Of a DNA stretch of 64,000 bases, positions 45,986-57,119 are shown piece by piece. The position numbers were made by a program, and so were the translations under genes. Position 1 is the first letter of the stretch, and each line of letters opens with the position of its first letter. The stretch spans positions 682,001 through 746,000 of the forward strand of contig JAGYVD010000006.1 of assembly GCA_021209875.1 (NCBI GenBank). Direction: 5' to 3'. This DNA is from Rosellinia necatrix (Eukaryota; Ascomycota; Sordariomycetes; Xylariales; Xylariaceae). The notes under the pieces are model-generated. The model ran no database searches, was not told the DNA's origin, and saw only the letters and a program-made list of their open reading frames with translations.

Positions 45986-47483
45986 GCCTTTTTTAGTAGT
46001 GCAGCCCACAGAAGCGTTTTGATGGTGTCGTTCGGGTTGGTTCTGGGTTGGCGAGATATGACATAATCGTGGAATAATAGAAAAAGATGCGATGCCTCTT
46101 CTGGGCAATCTCATGGTTTCTAATTGTCATAGTTTCCGGTGCCATACCTCCCATCTTGGCCTGCAGTACATATGTATGTATGTGTACGGAGTAGAAAGTA
46201 GTAGAAAGCAGGTAGCCCTCGACGAAGTCGGCATAATTGACTTTGGCGCTCGGTTCCGAGACGATAGTCGTTCTTCTCCCTGCCGTCACACTCGATAATT
46301 ACTTACTTACCTACCTACTGACTTAGAGAGGTAGCTACTTCCACCTAGTAGTAGTAGTAGTAGTAGTATTAACGTCTAATCTAGGTGTCTGACAAGGTAG
46401 AGGTAGGTTAGGTAGGTACCTGCTCTATGCTAGACATGACCAACTCACCGAAGGTATCATATCAGCCTATATGCGATAAGTCAGTGCATGGTGGGGCCTC
46501 CGTCGGCTCCAGCAGAAGGATCTAGGAACCTGGCAGTCTCATTGGACGTGTCACCTTGGCACGGACTTGGATTCGGTAACGAGGTAAAAAGGTGTCGACC
46601 TCAGTGTCACCGCCCCCGCATACCACCATCCACCTACACCACGTCCCCCTACATCCCCCTACATCCCCCTACATACCCTACACGCCCTACATACATACCT
46701 GGTAGCACGCACGTTCTGGATTAGGTACTGGTATGTAATCTCTACGGTGGTAGTGGTGGTCTCTCAGGCGCTGTTGGACGTAGTGCACGATACCTCCGGA
46801 ACAGGACCCCCACGACACATCCGGTTTTCCCCGCGCCAGCCAACCTTGGTGTAGGCCGCGGTAGGTAGGTAGGCTATCCAGCGACGGCTTGGCCAAGGGC
46901 TAGGTACACGATGTATATTAGATGAGTAACATCTACCGTGTGTCGACACGCGACACGCGGGATGAACGGTCTAGGCGCAGATGCAGGCGGCGCAAACAGG
47001 ACATCCCTCTCGTTGCCGTGATTCCAGATATTGTACCTCCAGGCACCCCTCGCCTCGGATGTGATGGATGGCTTTTCTCCTGGCTGCCACCGTTGCCGCT
47101 TGTGTTGTGTTGTGTGTGGAAACCCAAAGCCTGGTATGAGCGCCACCCAGACACGCTATGTCCCATATCTCTGGATGAACTGTACATCATTGCGCGCATA
47201 CCGCTAACCACGTAATACGAGGATCCCACAACCTTCACCGCCGCCTACGATCTGACCTAGAGATCCTCGGGCCAACTGGCCGAACCTCTAGCGGCATCGT
47301 GCTATAAAAGGGAAGCGGGTGTGCTGATACATAGCTATTTGTTTACCATTGACGTGTGCCGAGTCCAATCCGGCATGCTGATAACTGTGAGAAAGATGAT
47401 GGTTCGTGGTAAAGTTTGTCCGAAAATCAAACTTGTTTGTGGCATAGATCTGCCACAGATCGCGCCGGTATCGCTGGACCGAT

Positions 47484-47527
<44 letters not shown>

Positions 47528-48045
47528 GAAGAAAGAAACGAGCGCATCCAAGGAAGCATGCCAGCGCTGTCACGAGCAAAGCTCATCTACCCTGAGGTAA
47601 GATGTGTATCTAAACGCTCAGGATTTCATCGTTGGGATGGATAGAATTATCCATAAATCATGTGAAAGTGGTTTCCCCCCCTATCGCTTTCCTTTTCTTG
47701 CGCGACGTAGGGTTGGTAAATGCTGCGCCGAGCTAACGGTTGTAAAAACGCCCCTTGGCACCTTAAAATCCCCTCCCTATCGTCGATGAGTCACTCCGAG
47801 CTTGCCCCTGCGGATGTATTTTAACAATTGAAGCGAAACATTATATACACACAATACGAACCGCACTTCTAATTTCCTATGCAGCGGCGAGTTGAAAAGA
47901 GCAAAGGCGGATAGATGAAGCGACGAGGAATTCGTCCGTCACTTCGGCCGACGCCGATCTAATCAGAGAATTTGACATGTAAAATTCAGGAGCTAGTCCG
48001 CCCGTACGGATCAGCGAGACGGTCTCGAGCATGGAAGTTTGCAGA

Positions 48046-48052
48046 TATAAAT
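48046..48052 (+). promoter_or_regulatory. TATA-like element of the AIF-like gene
   Basis: TATAAAT about 150 bp upstream of the ATG at 48200; spacing is usual for fungal promoters. Confidence 0.35.
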
Positions 48053-48199
48053 CGCCATGATTGCGTCCGAACGTTTTAGCATAGTTGGAGAATAGCTGTG
48101 AACATTGTTGTGTGATCTCTTATTTCACTCTGCATCTCTGTTGCAAATACTGCGCTCTATTTATTTACTCCTCGAAAACCCCTGGAACCGAAGACAGCC

Positions 48200-49456
48200 A
48201 TGGCAGATAGCAAGAAGAAAATCGTCATCTTGGGTGGCTCTTACGGCGGCGTATCGACGGCACATTACCTCCTCAAACATGTCGTACCGAAACTCCCCGA
48301 CACGAAATCCTACCAGGTAGTTCTCATTAGCACATCCTCAGAGACGATGTGTCGGCCAGCCACTCCGCGGGCCCTTATTTCGGATACCATGTTCCCACAA
48401 GAAAAGCTTTTTGTTAGCATACCGAAAAGCTTCTCACAATATGCGCCAGGAAGCTTCATCTTTGAGAAGGGGACGGTGACGGCTCTGGATCATGAAAATC
48501 GAACCATATCTGCTCTTATAGCCGAGAGAATAGGCGGAAGCACCGCCGAATTGAGGATCAATTACCATGCCCTGATTATTGCCACGGGCGCTTCTACGCC
48601 ATCGCCGCTCCTGGGGTTTACTCGCGATGAGGCAGCGCTGAAGTCTAACTGGGCCACGTTCCGCAAAGCGTTAGCTAATGCCAAGCAAATCGTGGTAGCC
48701 GGCGGCGGCGCGTCCGGTGTCGAGGTTGCTGGCGAACTCGGGGAGTATTTGAACGGTCGTGCGGGCTGGTTCAGCTCGACTCTATCGGACCCTAAAGTAC
48801 AGATTACGCTCCTTAGTGGCGGCTCGCGGATCCTGCCATATCTACGGCCAGCCATTGCAGAGACGGCCGAAACTTATCTGTCAAAACTCGGGGTGCAGAC
48901 CGTCCATAACACGCGCGTGACGACGGTCGTTCCGGCCGCGGCCGGCGGAGAAGACGTTGCAACGAATGCAACACTGACGCTGGATAATGGAGAGACACTG
49001 CAAGCTGATCTGTACATTCCCGCTACGGGTGCTATCCCCAATACGCAGTTCGTACCGGGGACAATGCGATGTCCTGATGGCCGGGTCAACACGAACGCCT
49101 CGACACTACGAGTTGTCGGGGCTGGAGATCGCGTCTATGCTATCGGCGACGTATCGTCGGCGGCCCGGCCCGCCATTCATAACATCCTCTCTATGGTGCC
49201 TGTCCTCTGTGCAAACATCAAGCGCGATTTGCTACTAGCAGTTGGTGAGTCGTCGCAGGTGGTAGGTGAGGATCGGGTGTTTAAAGAAGATACCCGTGAG
49301 ACGCAGCTCGTGCCTATTGGGAAGAGCAAGGGAGTGGGCGCTGCTATGGGGATGAAGTTTCCGAGTTTCCTTGTGTGGCTGATTAAGGGGAGAGACTACT
49401 GGCTGTGGACAACAACAAACCTGTGGAGTGGAAAACAATGGGCGAAGGAGTCATGA
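48200..49456 (+). CDS. AIF/AMID-like FAD-dependent pyridine nucleotide oxidoreductase
   Basis: Single exon, 418 residues. Two Rossmann folds: FAD-binding VILGGSYGGVSTAHYL (about 10-25), and NAD(P)H-binding VVAGGGASGVEVAGELGEY (about 160-180). The late FAD motif RVYAIGDVSSA (about 313-323) is followed by HNILSMVPVLCANI. There is no CxxxxC redox disulfide, so it belongs with the AIF2/AMID and NDH-2-like group rather than with glutathione or thioredoxin reductases. Family knowledge: such enzymes oxidise NAD(P)H, often with quinones, at mitochondrial or other membranes, and some promote cell death. No mitochondrial presequence is visible; the C-terminus has an aromatic, possibly membrane-touching stretch (FLVWLIKGRDYWLWTTTNLW). 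It converges on the next gene, 268 bp away. Confidence 0.9.
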   Translation: MADSKKKIVILGGSYGGVSTAHYLLKHVVPKLPDTKSYQVVLISTSSETMCRPATPRALISDTMFPQEKLFVSIPKSFSQYAPGSFIFEKGTVTALDHENRTISALIAERIGGSTAELRINYHALIIATGASTPSPLLGFTRDEAALKSNWATFRKALANAKQIVVAGGGASGVEVAGELGEYLNGRAGWFSSTLSDPKVQITLLSGGSRILPYLRPAIAETAETYLSKLGVQTVHNTRVTTVVPAAAGGEDVATNATLTLDNGETLQADLYIPATGAIPNTQFVPGTMRCPDGRVNTNASTLRVVGAGDRVYAIGDVSSAARPAIHNILSMVPVLCANIKRDLLLAVGESSQVVGEDRVFKEDTRETQLVPIGKSKGVGAAMGMKFPSFLVWLIKGRDYWLWTTTNLWSGKQWAKES

Positions 49457-49724
49457 TGACGAAGAGGTTAGGCTTGGCCCGGACTGGTGTCGTTTGCTTT
49501 GTGAGTTCTTTTCTAGTAGCTAGATTAATAAGTATGCATACACATCACTGTACTTAATATATTTAATGCGGCATATGACAGGAGGTAGCTGTTGCGGATT
49601 GCCAGGTATGAATAAAGGAGACAACTCACCTAACTTCCCGAGCCGAAACCACGGCATTACATATTGTGCACGAAGATTGGTATTCTCCTCTACATTATGT
49701 TCGCCTCATACACCTTCCATACCG

Positions 49725-51050
49725 TCATCTCCGCCAGCCGCGGCCGCCACTACTACTGCCTTCACCGCGCCTTTCGGCTTCAATCTGGGCATCGAATTCC
49801 TTCTGGGCTTGCGCTCTCTCGTAGTTTCGCCTCTCTCTTTCCTCGTCATCGTTTGAATAGGAATAACTATCTGCTTTGGGGTTACCCTCCTTTGGGTTTC
49901 GTGTTTTATCCTGCCTCAGTTGCGCCCATCCTCGTTCCTGGCCGGATGAATCACCCTCCTCCCAGTTGGGGTTACCTGATCGTCCTTGTTGTCTGATACG
50001 GTCCCAAGAGGATCCGGATCGACCGGGCGGATCTCGTCCTGAGTTGGGACCCCTGGCTGAGCGTGCTACTGGTGAAGCATCGTCATCCTCGAAGAGGTCA
50101 GAGTCGTCGCCGTCATCCCTCCTATATTGTGGACTAGGAGCTGGCCGGACGTTCTCTTGTGTTCCGTGGGGCTGCGGCCATGTGGACGTGCTGGCAGCCC
50201 AGTCATTCTGCGCGTTTTGAACGGGCTCTGTGATCGTGCCTGGCCTCTCAAAAACACCGCTTGGTCTCTCAAAAGCACCGCCTGGCTGGGTGGTATGGTC
50301 GGTCTCCCTTGTTGGGGCTGTCTCTGTGGGATTTGCGATACCAGCCTGGCGCCTCATTTGTTGTATGGCCGCCGCCCTCCTAGCATCCTTATTAGTCTTC
50401 CCGGTTCGATTGATGTCTTCTACCATGCCAGCGAGACGCGGGTCCCTCAATATGTGTGCATAGAAGGAAGTCTCCACTATAGAGGAGAACACCCCGGTAG
50501 CTGGGAACCAGACGAAAGGGTAGTAAAAAGCCATGCGGACCGCATGCCATGCGTAAATGGCAAAATCGCCTTTCAGGAGTGGTATACCTCTTGTAGGAAA
50601 AAAGCGAGGATCAAAGCGTATCATTCGAGGCCGGTAGAGGGGAAACTTGAAGGTACGTCGTCCGGATAGGGCGAAGCCGGCAGCAACAAGGAGGGATATC
50701 GGCCTGACCCAAGCAGCGTATGAAATGGAAGAAGCGCTATATTGCGCGACCGCGGTGGCTTCATCGCCGGTCAAGGGCCGCCCGGCACCCTGGGCGAGAC
50801 TCCCCACCTTGTAAAACACTACCATTGCACGGAGGCTGTCGGGCACGCCGCACCAAGCCATCCATCTCGGTGTTTTGGGTACGACATCGAAGTTGATGGT
50901 ATCGCCATTGAGGAACCGTCTCTCGAAGCGGCCTTGCCGAAAAGCATCATTTAGGTGAGGCCAAAGCCGATGGTGGGTAGGGGTGTTGTCATTGTCGTCA
51001 TCCGGTTGGTTCGGGTCTCCCACAGAGGGTGACGACGATGGTGATGCCAT
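49725..51050 (-). CDS. Uncharacterised fungal membrane protein with long polar C-terminus
   Basis: Single exon, 441 residues. After a polar start come PRWMAWCGVPDSLRAMVVFYKVG, a hydrophobic span near ISLLVAAGFALSG (about 120-135), RTFKFPLYRPRMIRFDPRFF, and a second hydrophobic region (HAVRMAFYYPFVWFPATGVFSSIVETSFY, about 165-200). The second half is disordered and charged: Pro/Thr repeats (FERPSGVFERPGT), an acidic DDGDDSDLFEDDD, then a Lys/Arg/Glu helix (DDEERERRNYERAQAQKEFDAQIEAER), likely coiled coil. I do not recognise a named family. The layout of short membrane anchor plus long soluble tail would fit an organelle or mitochondrial membrane protein, which is only a guess. Its start lies 0.9 kb from the divergent Dna2 gene. 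Confidence 0.82.
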   Translation of the reverse strand: MASPSSSPSVGDPNQPDDDNDNTPTHHRLWPHLNDAFRQGRFERRFLNGDTINFDVVPKTPRWMAWCGVPDSLRAMVVFYKVGSLAQGAGRPLTGDEATAVAQYSASSISYAAWVRPISLLVAAGFALSGRRTFKFPLYRPRMIRFDPRFFPTRGIPLLKGDFAIYAWHAVRMAFYYPFVWFPATGVFSSIVETSFYAHILRDPRLAGMVEDINRTGKTNKDARRAAAIQQMRRQAGIANPTETAPTRETDHTTQPGGAFERPSGVFERPGTITEPVQNAQNDWAASTSTWPQPHGTQENVRPAPSPQYRRDDGDDSDLFEDDDASPVARSARGPNSGRDPPGRSGSSWDRIRQQGRSGNPNWEEGDSSGQERGWAQLRQDKTRNPKEGNPKADSYSYSNDDEERERRNYERAQAQKEFDAQIEAERRGEGSSSGGRGWRR

Positions 51051-51974
51051 GGCCGTTTTGGTATTCCTTTATGTCGTTCTCACCACGAGGAGGCCTTGGG
51101 CCGATGGTTGTTGTTGAGTGTGAATATGCAAGCGAGCATCAGTGAGTGAGTGGATGGACGAATGAGCAGATGTAATGAGGTCAGTTCCTCGGTGGGTGAA
51201 GCCTCGGAGCTTGCGCTTGGACCAACTTGTGCGTACCTACCTAGGCACCTAAGTAGGTACCTATGTAGGTGATGCTTAGAAAGGCACCTATACAAGGCAC
51301 GACTACGTCCCACTTATCTTGGTGCTTGTGGCGGGGCGCGTTTTAGCTATTGACTTTTGAACGCTGGTTGCGCGACGCGTTTGTTCCACCCGCGTCGCTG
51401 CAGGTGGCACTCTGGCACTTTAGAAAGAAGTGACTAGCGTAGTGAATGTGTCCAACAACGGAACATCTGACATGATTCAATAACGCTATCAACATCAACG
51501 TCCGATTTTACACTTGCTGAACACAACCCGGGGATAATTGGACCCTCGCATCTACTGTCTTCCCAGAGCGCTCAGCATCAGTGCGCATACCGTACGCGTC
51601 TCTACTGTGATAGATGTATCTCTATTCACGGGACAGGCATGGTCCAGTGGCATAGAAGAAGCAAGCCGTCATGCCCCTCCAGAAGTCCTTTTCGGATCAG
51701 GATGGCTCCACGAAGGTGAGCAGCCAGCCCACCAATTGACTATTCCTTCCCTTTCTCGGCTCCCCTTTCTCGGCTCCCCTTCCTCGGCTCCCCTGCCTGA
51801 ATTCACCTGTCTGACTTCACCTGTCTGACTTCACCTGCCTGAGTTCACCTGCCTGATTTCGCCTGCCTCATTATACCTGTCTGATTTACTTGCCTGGTCA
51901 ATGTTGCCCTCGACTGTCTCTAACCGGCGCGTATATATTTATATATGTAGACTCGCCAACGCTGGCACAAATCC
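51051..51974. promoter_or_regulatory. Divergent intergenic region between membrane protein and Dna2 genes
   Basis: The space from which both genes are transcribed outward. TAGGTA motifs lie at 51230-51290. The 51364-51384 stretch holds ACGCG twice (GCGACGCG and CCGCGTCGC), MluI-box-like sites that in fungi can mark G1/S-controlled replication genes. A ten-unit minisatellite fills 51751-51890. Confidence 0.45.
51751..51890. repeat. Minisatellite, ten 14-bp units, upstream of Dna2
   Basis: Exactly 140 bp = 10 x 14. Three units of CTTTCTCGGCTCCC type (51751, 51765, 51779) are followed by seven of CTGYCTGANTTCAC type (51793 to 51877), all in the same 14-bp register. The array ends 84 bp before the Dna2 ATG, so it lies in the leader or core promoter. 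It is pyrimidine-rich on the sense strand. Confidence 0.92.
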
Positions 51975-54900
51975 ATGAGCCACTCTGCTCTGGGCCAACG
52001 CTCGACCGCTGCCTCTGCTCCGGCCTCTCGTCCCCGACCCCTCGGGCGCGTCGCCGACGCCACGAAACAGAAGATAAATTCGTTCAACTTCGTCCCTCCC
52101 GCAGAAGAGAGCACGCAAGAGAACACACCCGGCGAGCGCATGAAACAAACATCCGTCGACGAGAATGACAACCCACTCGGACGCGATCCCGTACCCCCTC
52201 TTCCCCGCGATCTGCCCTCTGACCTGCCCTCCGATTCCATGAAGCACCTTCGCACGCCCGTGCACCGGCTGGCTTGGCAGGACCTGATCGGCGATTCGGA
52301 TGCTAAGGGGCAAGATGAAGACGCCAGTCCACAGGAAAAGATCGGATGGGATACCAGACAAAAGCCTATGTATGGCGTATCGCCGATGCCACGAAAACGG
52401 GGATCCAAGAGGGCGCGTAGTTCCTCGCCCGTATCCTCGCCCGCAGCGTCCTCGAGGTCGATGACCCCCGCTGTCAATATCAAACGACTGTCTGCCGCTC
52501 TCAAATCGCCTCGCGCGGACCCCGCCATCGAACTTTGGGATCGTTTCTCTGTATGCGGTTCCGCGGCGACCACACCATCGGGGCCAAACAACCCGGCTTT
52601 GGCCCAGGCCATGCTCTCTTCTTCTCCCCAACCTACAAAACTTATGGGCACTGGTCGCGGCGATGCGAGTTTGAGGCGAACTATCAGCTGCGGAGCCAAT
52701 TGGCCGAAGCGTCGCCGCACCGAAAGAACTGAGACACCTTCCATAAGCTTTGCAATCGAGGAGAGCCCAACGAGTGACTCAAAGTCTTCCATGGTTAATG
52801 CTTTATTGAAAAGCGTGACGGGCGAGCTCAGCCGATCTAGGACGACTCGAACACGACCCGATGTGCCAGAATCACCATCGCCTCGAAAGAAACGGTACAA
52901 TCCTGCTGACCATCTTTCGGGATCCCCCAAACGGCGGGTGTCCCCGTCAAAACCCATGACCCGCCGACTTACAGGAGCTTCTGGTGCGTCGAAGGAGCCT
53001 CGTGCCGCCGACAGCCTGTCTGACTACGGGGATGACGATTTTGATGACGATATCCTTATGAGTCTAGATGTTGATGTGAGTCCCACGCTGAACGAGGGAT
53101 CCCAACCGCTCTCGTCACGGACGCGGATGGGTTTATTTGCCGACATGGGTCCTGCACTGAAGCACACATCACGTCCGCCGCCGCCGCCGCCGCCGCAAAC
53201 GCCTGTCTCGAGGCAAAATTCGGACCCGAAAAATTCCGCCGCTCAAGGTGCAGACACGCTATTGGACGAGTTTGCCGATTTGGACGACGACGTATTTGCC
53301 GATGCCGATGACTTGTTATCGCAGATTGATTCTGCTTGCGATACAGGCCGGCGTGCCGCCGGATCACAGGCCCATAATCCTGCGAATGCAGTCTCGCAAG
53401 GGTCTGTTTTTGACGAGCCAGCCGAGGACGTGTACGGGGATGACTTTGGTGGTGATTTCGATTTTGAAGCTGCCGAAATAGCTGCGACCCAATCTACCAA
53501 GCAATCCAGTGGATCAGTGCCGTTTGTACGTAAGTCATGCGCGCAATACCGTGTTATATACCCTCTAATGTGACCAGCAGCCGTCCCAAAAACCAAGGAC
53601 GATTCAGCGCTACCTAATCACTCAAGTTTTGGAGAGCCAGTACACGGACGAGCGCGGAAGGGAGTTGCCTGAGAAGGTAAGTAAAGCAGTTGGCGGTAGA
53701 TCGCTCGCCCACCACTGACATTTTTAGGTATTATTGGTCGAAGTCGACCGATTAAAGACCATGAGGACGGTGCATCTTAGAGAAGAATGGATAGAAACGC
53801 CAGCAAGCCCAAAATCATACGTGCACATCATCGGTGACTTCCAGTCCTCCGGACGATGCGTCATAGACAACTCGCAAAACATTTTAATCCTACACCCGGA
53901 TCAGTTAATATCTGCCACTGTCGTCGCAGATAGTTTCACATGTATGCGGAGGTCTGTCCTCCAAGACCGTGTGAAGGCAACTAGTGACAAGACCCCGCCC
54001 CTTGTGTACGGTACTCTACTTCACGAAATCTTCCAAGAAGCGTTGATGGCGAACAACTGGACCTCTGAGTTCCTGGAAGAGGTTATCTGCAACATTACGG
54101 CGAAGCATACGGAGGATCTGTATACTATCAAAGTTCCGATGAATGACGCCCGTGACCACCTCCGGTCGAAGATGCCAGAGCTAGGAGTTTGGGCCAAGGC
54201 GTTTGTCTCTGCCTTCCCCAAGGTTGGTGCCCGCGGCCGTCCGATTTATTGACCAAGCTTTCCCCGCTAACCGCTTGATAGCCTGCCGCTATAGTTCAGG
54301 GCCGAAATGGCGACAGAGCGACTATGAGCGTCACCAAGTTACTTGACGTCGAGGAGCATGTGTGGTCTCCGATGTATGGGATGAAAGGTAATATTGATGC
54401 GACAGTTCAAGTCACCATGAAAGAGGGCACTCAACGACGAACCCTCACTGTGCCCTTTGAAGTGAAAACAGGGAAAAATGCGACGCCAAATCACATGGCT
54501 CAGACGGCACTGTACAATCTTCTATTGTCGGATCGATACGATATTGAGATTGCTTATGGAATATTGTATTATACGGAGACATCACAGACATATCGAATCC
54601 CAACAATACGCAACGAGCTTCGGCACATGATTATGCAGCGCAACCAGTTAGCATGCTATGTAAGGGAACGGAGCGTGCGACTTCCACCGATGAAGAAAAG
54701 TGCGAACACCTGCGGCAATTGTTATGCCAAAGTGCCTTGTTTCATCTACCATAAGCTCGCCGATAATGGTGATGCCGAAACAAGCGGCGTGAAGGGGAAG
54801 TTCGAGGAAGTGGTGCAGCATCTGACTCCGACGCACCAAGAGTTCTTTTTGAAGTGGGAAGAACTGCTCACAAAAGAAGAAAAAGAAAGCCAAAAGCTAC

Positions 54901-57119
54901 GGCGGGAGCTCTGGACCATGACTAGCACGGAACGTGAGAAGGTTGGACGTTGTTTTGCTAACGTTGTTATTGAAGAAGGATCTGCAGCCGAGGAGACCAA
55001 CAACTCCAGAATCAACCGATACCGTTATAGCTTCATCAAAGAAAACGCCAGCTCCGCCTTCTCCTTCCTCGACTCACAACTAGTAGTGGGAGAGCCTGTT
55101 GTGGTCTCGGACGAAACCGGCCATTTCGCCCTAGCCATCGGCTATGTCACGTCGGTACGCAAACAAAAGATCTCCGTTGCTGTTGATCGACGTCTTCACA
55201 ATGCGCGTATACGGCGTCCCGGGTTCGATGCGAATACCAACCAAGTGTTTGCCAGCATCATGGAGGTTGTTCCAGAAGGGGCGGCATCGGCTCAGTCCCA
55301 AGGAAAAGCCAGAGAAGCCCCTGTGCGATACCGCCTGGATAAGGATGAGTTCAGCAATGGCATGGCAACCGTACGAAACAATCTGGTTCAAGTCATGGCG
55401 GACGGCGTATTTGGATCGAAAGACATCAGGCGATTAGTGGTTGACCTGGCCCCGCCTCGATTTAAAGTAACCACAACACAATATTCCGTCACGGAGCAGG
55501 GGAGTCTGAATGTAGACCAGAGACAAGCGATCCAGAAAGTCATGAGCGCTCAGGATTATGCTTTGGTTCTCGGCATGCCTGGAACGGGCAAGACAACGAC
55601 AATCGCTCATATTATCCAAGCCCTTGTTGGTCAAGGGAAGAGCGTTCTGTTGACCTCATACACTCATTCGGCCGTGGATAACATTCTCTTGAAATTAAAG
55701 ACAGACCAATATCCCATCCTCCGACTGGGAGCGCCTGCAAAGGTTCACCCCGAAGTTCAGGAGTTTGCCATCCTAGCCAACCAGCCGATGGACAGTTTCG
55801 AGGAGATTCGGCATGCCTGGCACAACACCCCAGTCGTGGCGACCACCTGCCTGGGAGTGAGCCACCCCATTTTCAACGAGCGTACGTTTGACTACTGCAT
55901 CGTAGACGAGGCATCGCAAATTACCCTGCCCATCTGTCTGGGACCGATACGACTGGCGCGGACCTTCGTCTTGGTTGGAGATCATAATCAGCTTCCCCCG
56001 CTCGTTCAGAATGATGAAGCGCGAGCGGGAGGACTGGATATTAGTCTCTTCAAGTTACTTTCGGATACACACCCCGACTCCGTCGTCAACCTTGAGCACC
56101 AATACCGCATGTGTGAAGATGTGATGACACTCAGCAATACCCTCATCTATCAAGGCCGATTGAAGTGTGGCACTGAGGCCCTGCGAAACCAGAAATTGGA
56201 TATCCCCCATATGAACCATCTGCGGCGGAAACATTACGATGCTAGTACAATCATGCGACCTGGCACGCCCAGGTCGTTTTGCATCAATTGGAGTAGCCAT
56301 CATTGTTGGTTGCACAACCTCCTCGATCCCGACGCGCGCGTCCGCTTCGTCAACACAGACTTCCTGCCCTCCCCGCGGGAGGAGGCCAAGGGCAACCGCA
56401 TCGTTAACCCGACCGAAGCCCGCATCGTGGTCCAGCTGGTCGATTCCCTCCTCACGGTGGGCGTGCCAGCCAGCGAAATCGGGGTGATGACGCACTACCG
56501 ATCGCAGCTCTCGCTGCTGAAGCACGGGCTGCGCGGGCTCGGGGGGGGCCAGATCGAGCTGCACACGGCGGACCGGTTCCAGGGCCGGGACAAGGAGGTG
56601 GTGGTGCTCAGCCTGGTGCGGAGCAACGAGGCGTGCAGCATCGGCGACCTGCTCAAGGACTGGCGCCGGATCAACGTCGCGTTCACGCGGGCCAAGACGA
56701 AGCTGCTCGTCGTCGGCAGCCGCGACACGCTCAAGGGGAGCGGGGAGCAGGAGATGCTCAGCCGTTTCATCTGCCTCATGGAGGACCGTGACTGGGTGTA
56801 CGACCTGCCCCGGGACGCGCTCGAGGGCCACCTCTTCGAGGACGGCTCGACCCAGTTCACGGCCACGGGCGCGCCGGGGAGCCAGCCCTCGCCGTCCAAG
56901 AACAAGAGCCCCCTGAAGAAGAAAACGGCACCCGCCACTACTACTACCACCACCACCACCACGGTGGGGGCTTGGAAGAAGGCGGGCCACATCTTCGCCG
57001 GGAAGGAGAACCAGCGCCCGCTCGCCCCGAAGAGGGGGAATATCACCGGCCGCGCGCTGCTGAAGAATAACCCCGTCTCGAGGGATATCCTCAACGAAAT
57101 GACGGACGGCGTTTACTAG
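51975..57119 (+). CDS. DNA2: DNA replication ATP-dependent helicase/nuclease Dna2, four exons
   Basis: Processes long Okazaki flaps and resects double-strand breaks. Exons 51975-53525, 53578-53676 (or from 53581; two AGs three bases apart), 53728-54222, 54282-57119, about 1,660 residues. The N-terminal third is disordered, with acidic patches and a run of prolines from CCG repeats. Then the Dna2 N-terminal domain (PRTIQRYLITQVLE...), a RecB-like nuclease with LVYGTLLHEIFQEAL, GNIDATV and PFEVKTGK, and iron-sulfur cysteines: SFTC plus CGNCYAKVPC. The SF1 helicase follows: GMPGTGKTTT (about 1145), VDEASQITLP, VGDHNQLPPL, LEHQYRM, ADRFQGRDKEVVVL and VAFTRAK. The C-terminus has a Thr10 run and basic segments. 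From about 56300 the codons turn extremely GC-rich compared with earlier exons. It diverges from the gene on its left. Confidence 0.96.

Larger units (their letters stand above)
43625..48199. other. Gene-free 4.6 kb
   Basis: The first few hundred bases are upstream of the Zn2Cys6 gene, including a 186-codon minus-strand frame (43649-44209) without motifs that probably lies in its leader or promoter. Further right: a 15-bp tandem array (45941-45985), a TAG trinucleotide run (about 46346-46368), TAGGTA motifs, and a GA microsatellite (about 47483-47518). The last 150 bp precede the AIF-like gene and include TATAAAT at 48046. Confidence 0.55.

Noticed and set aside
51920..52957. 345-codon minus-strand frame over the Dna2 5' end
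   Set aside because: Overlaps the Dna2 first exon, has no motif, and the plus-strand frame joins cleanly to the helicase.
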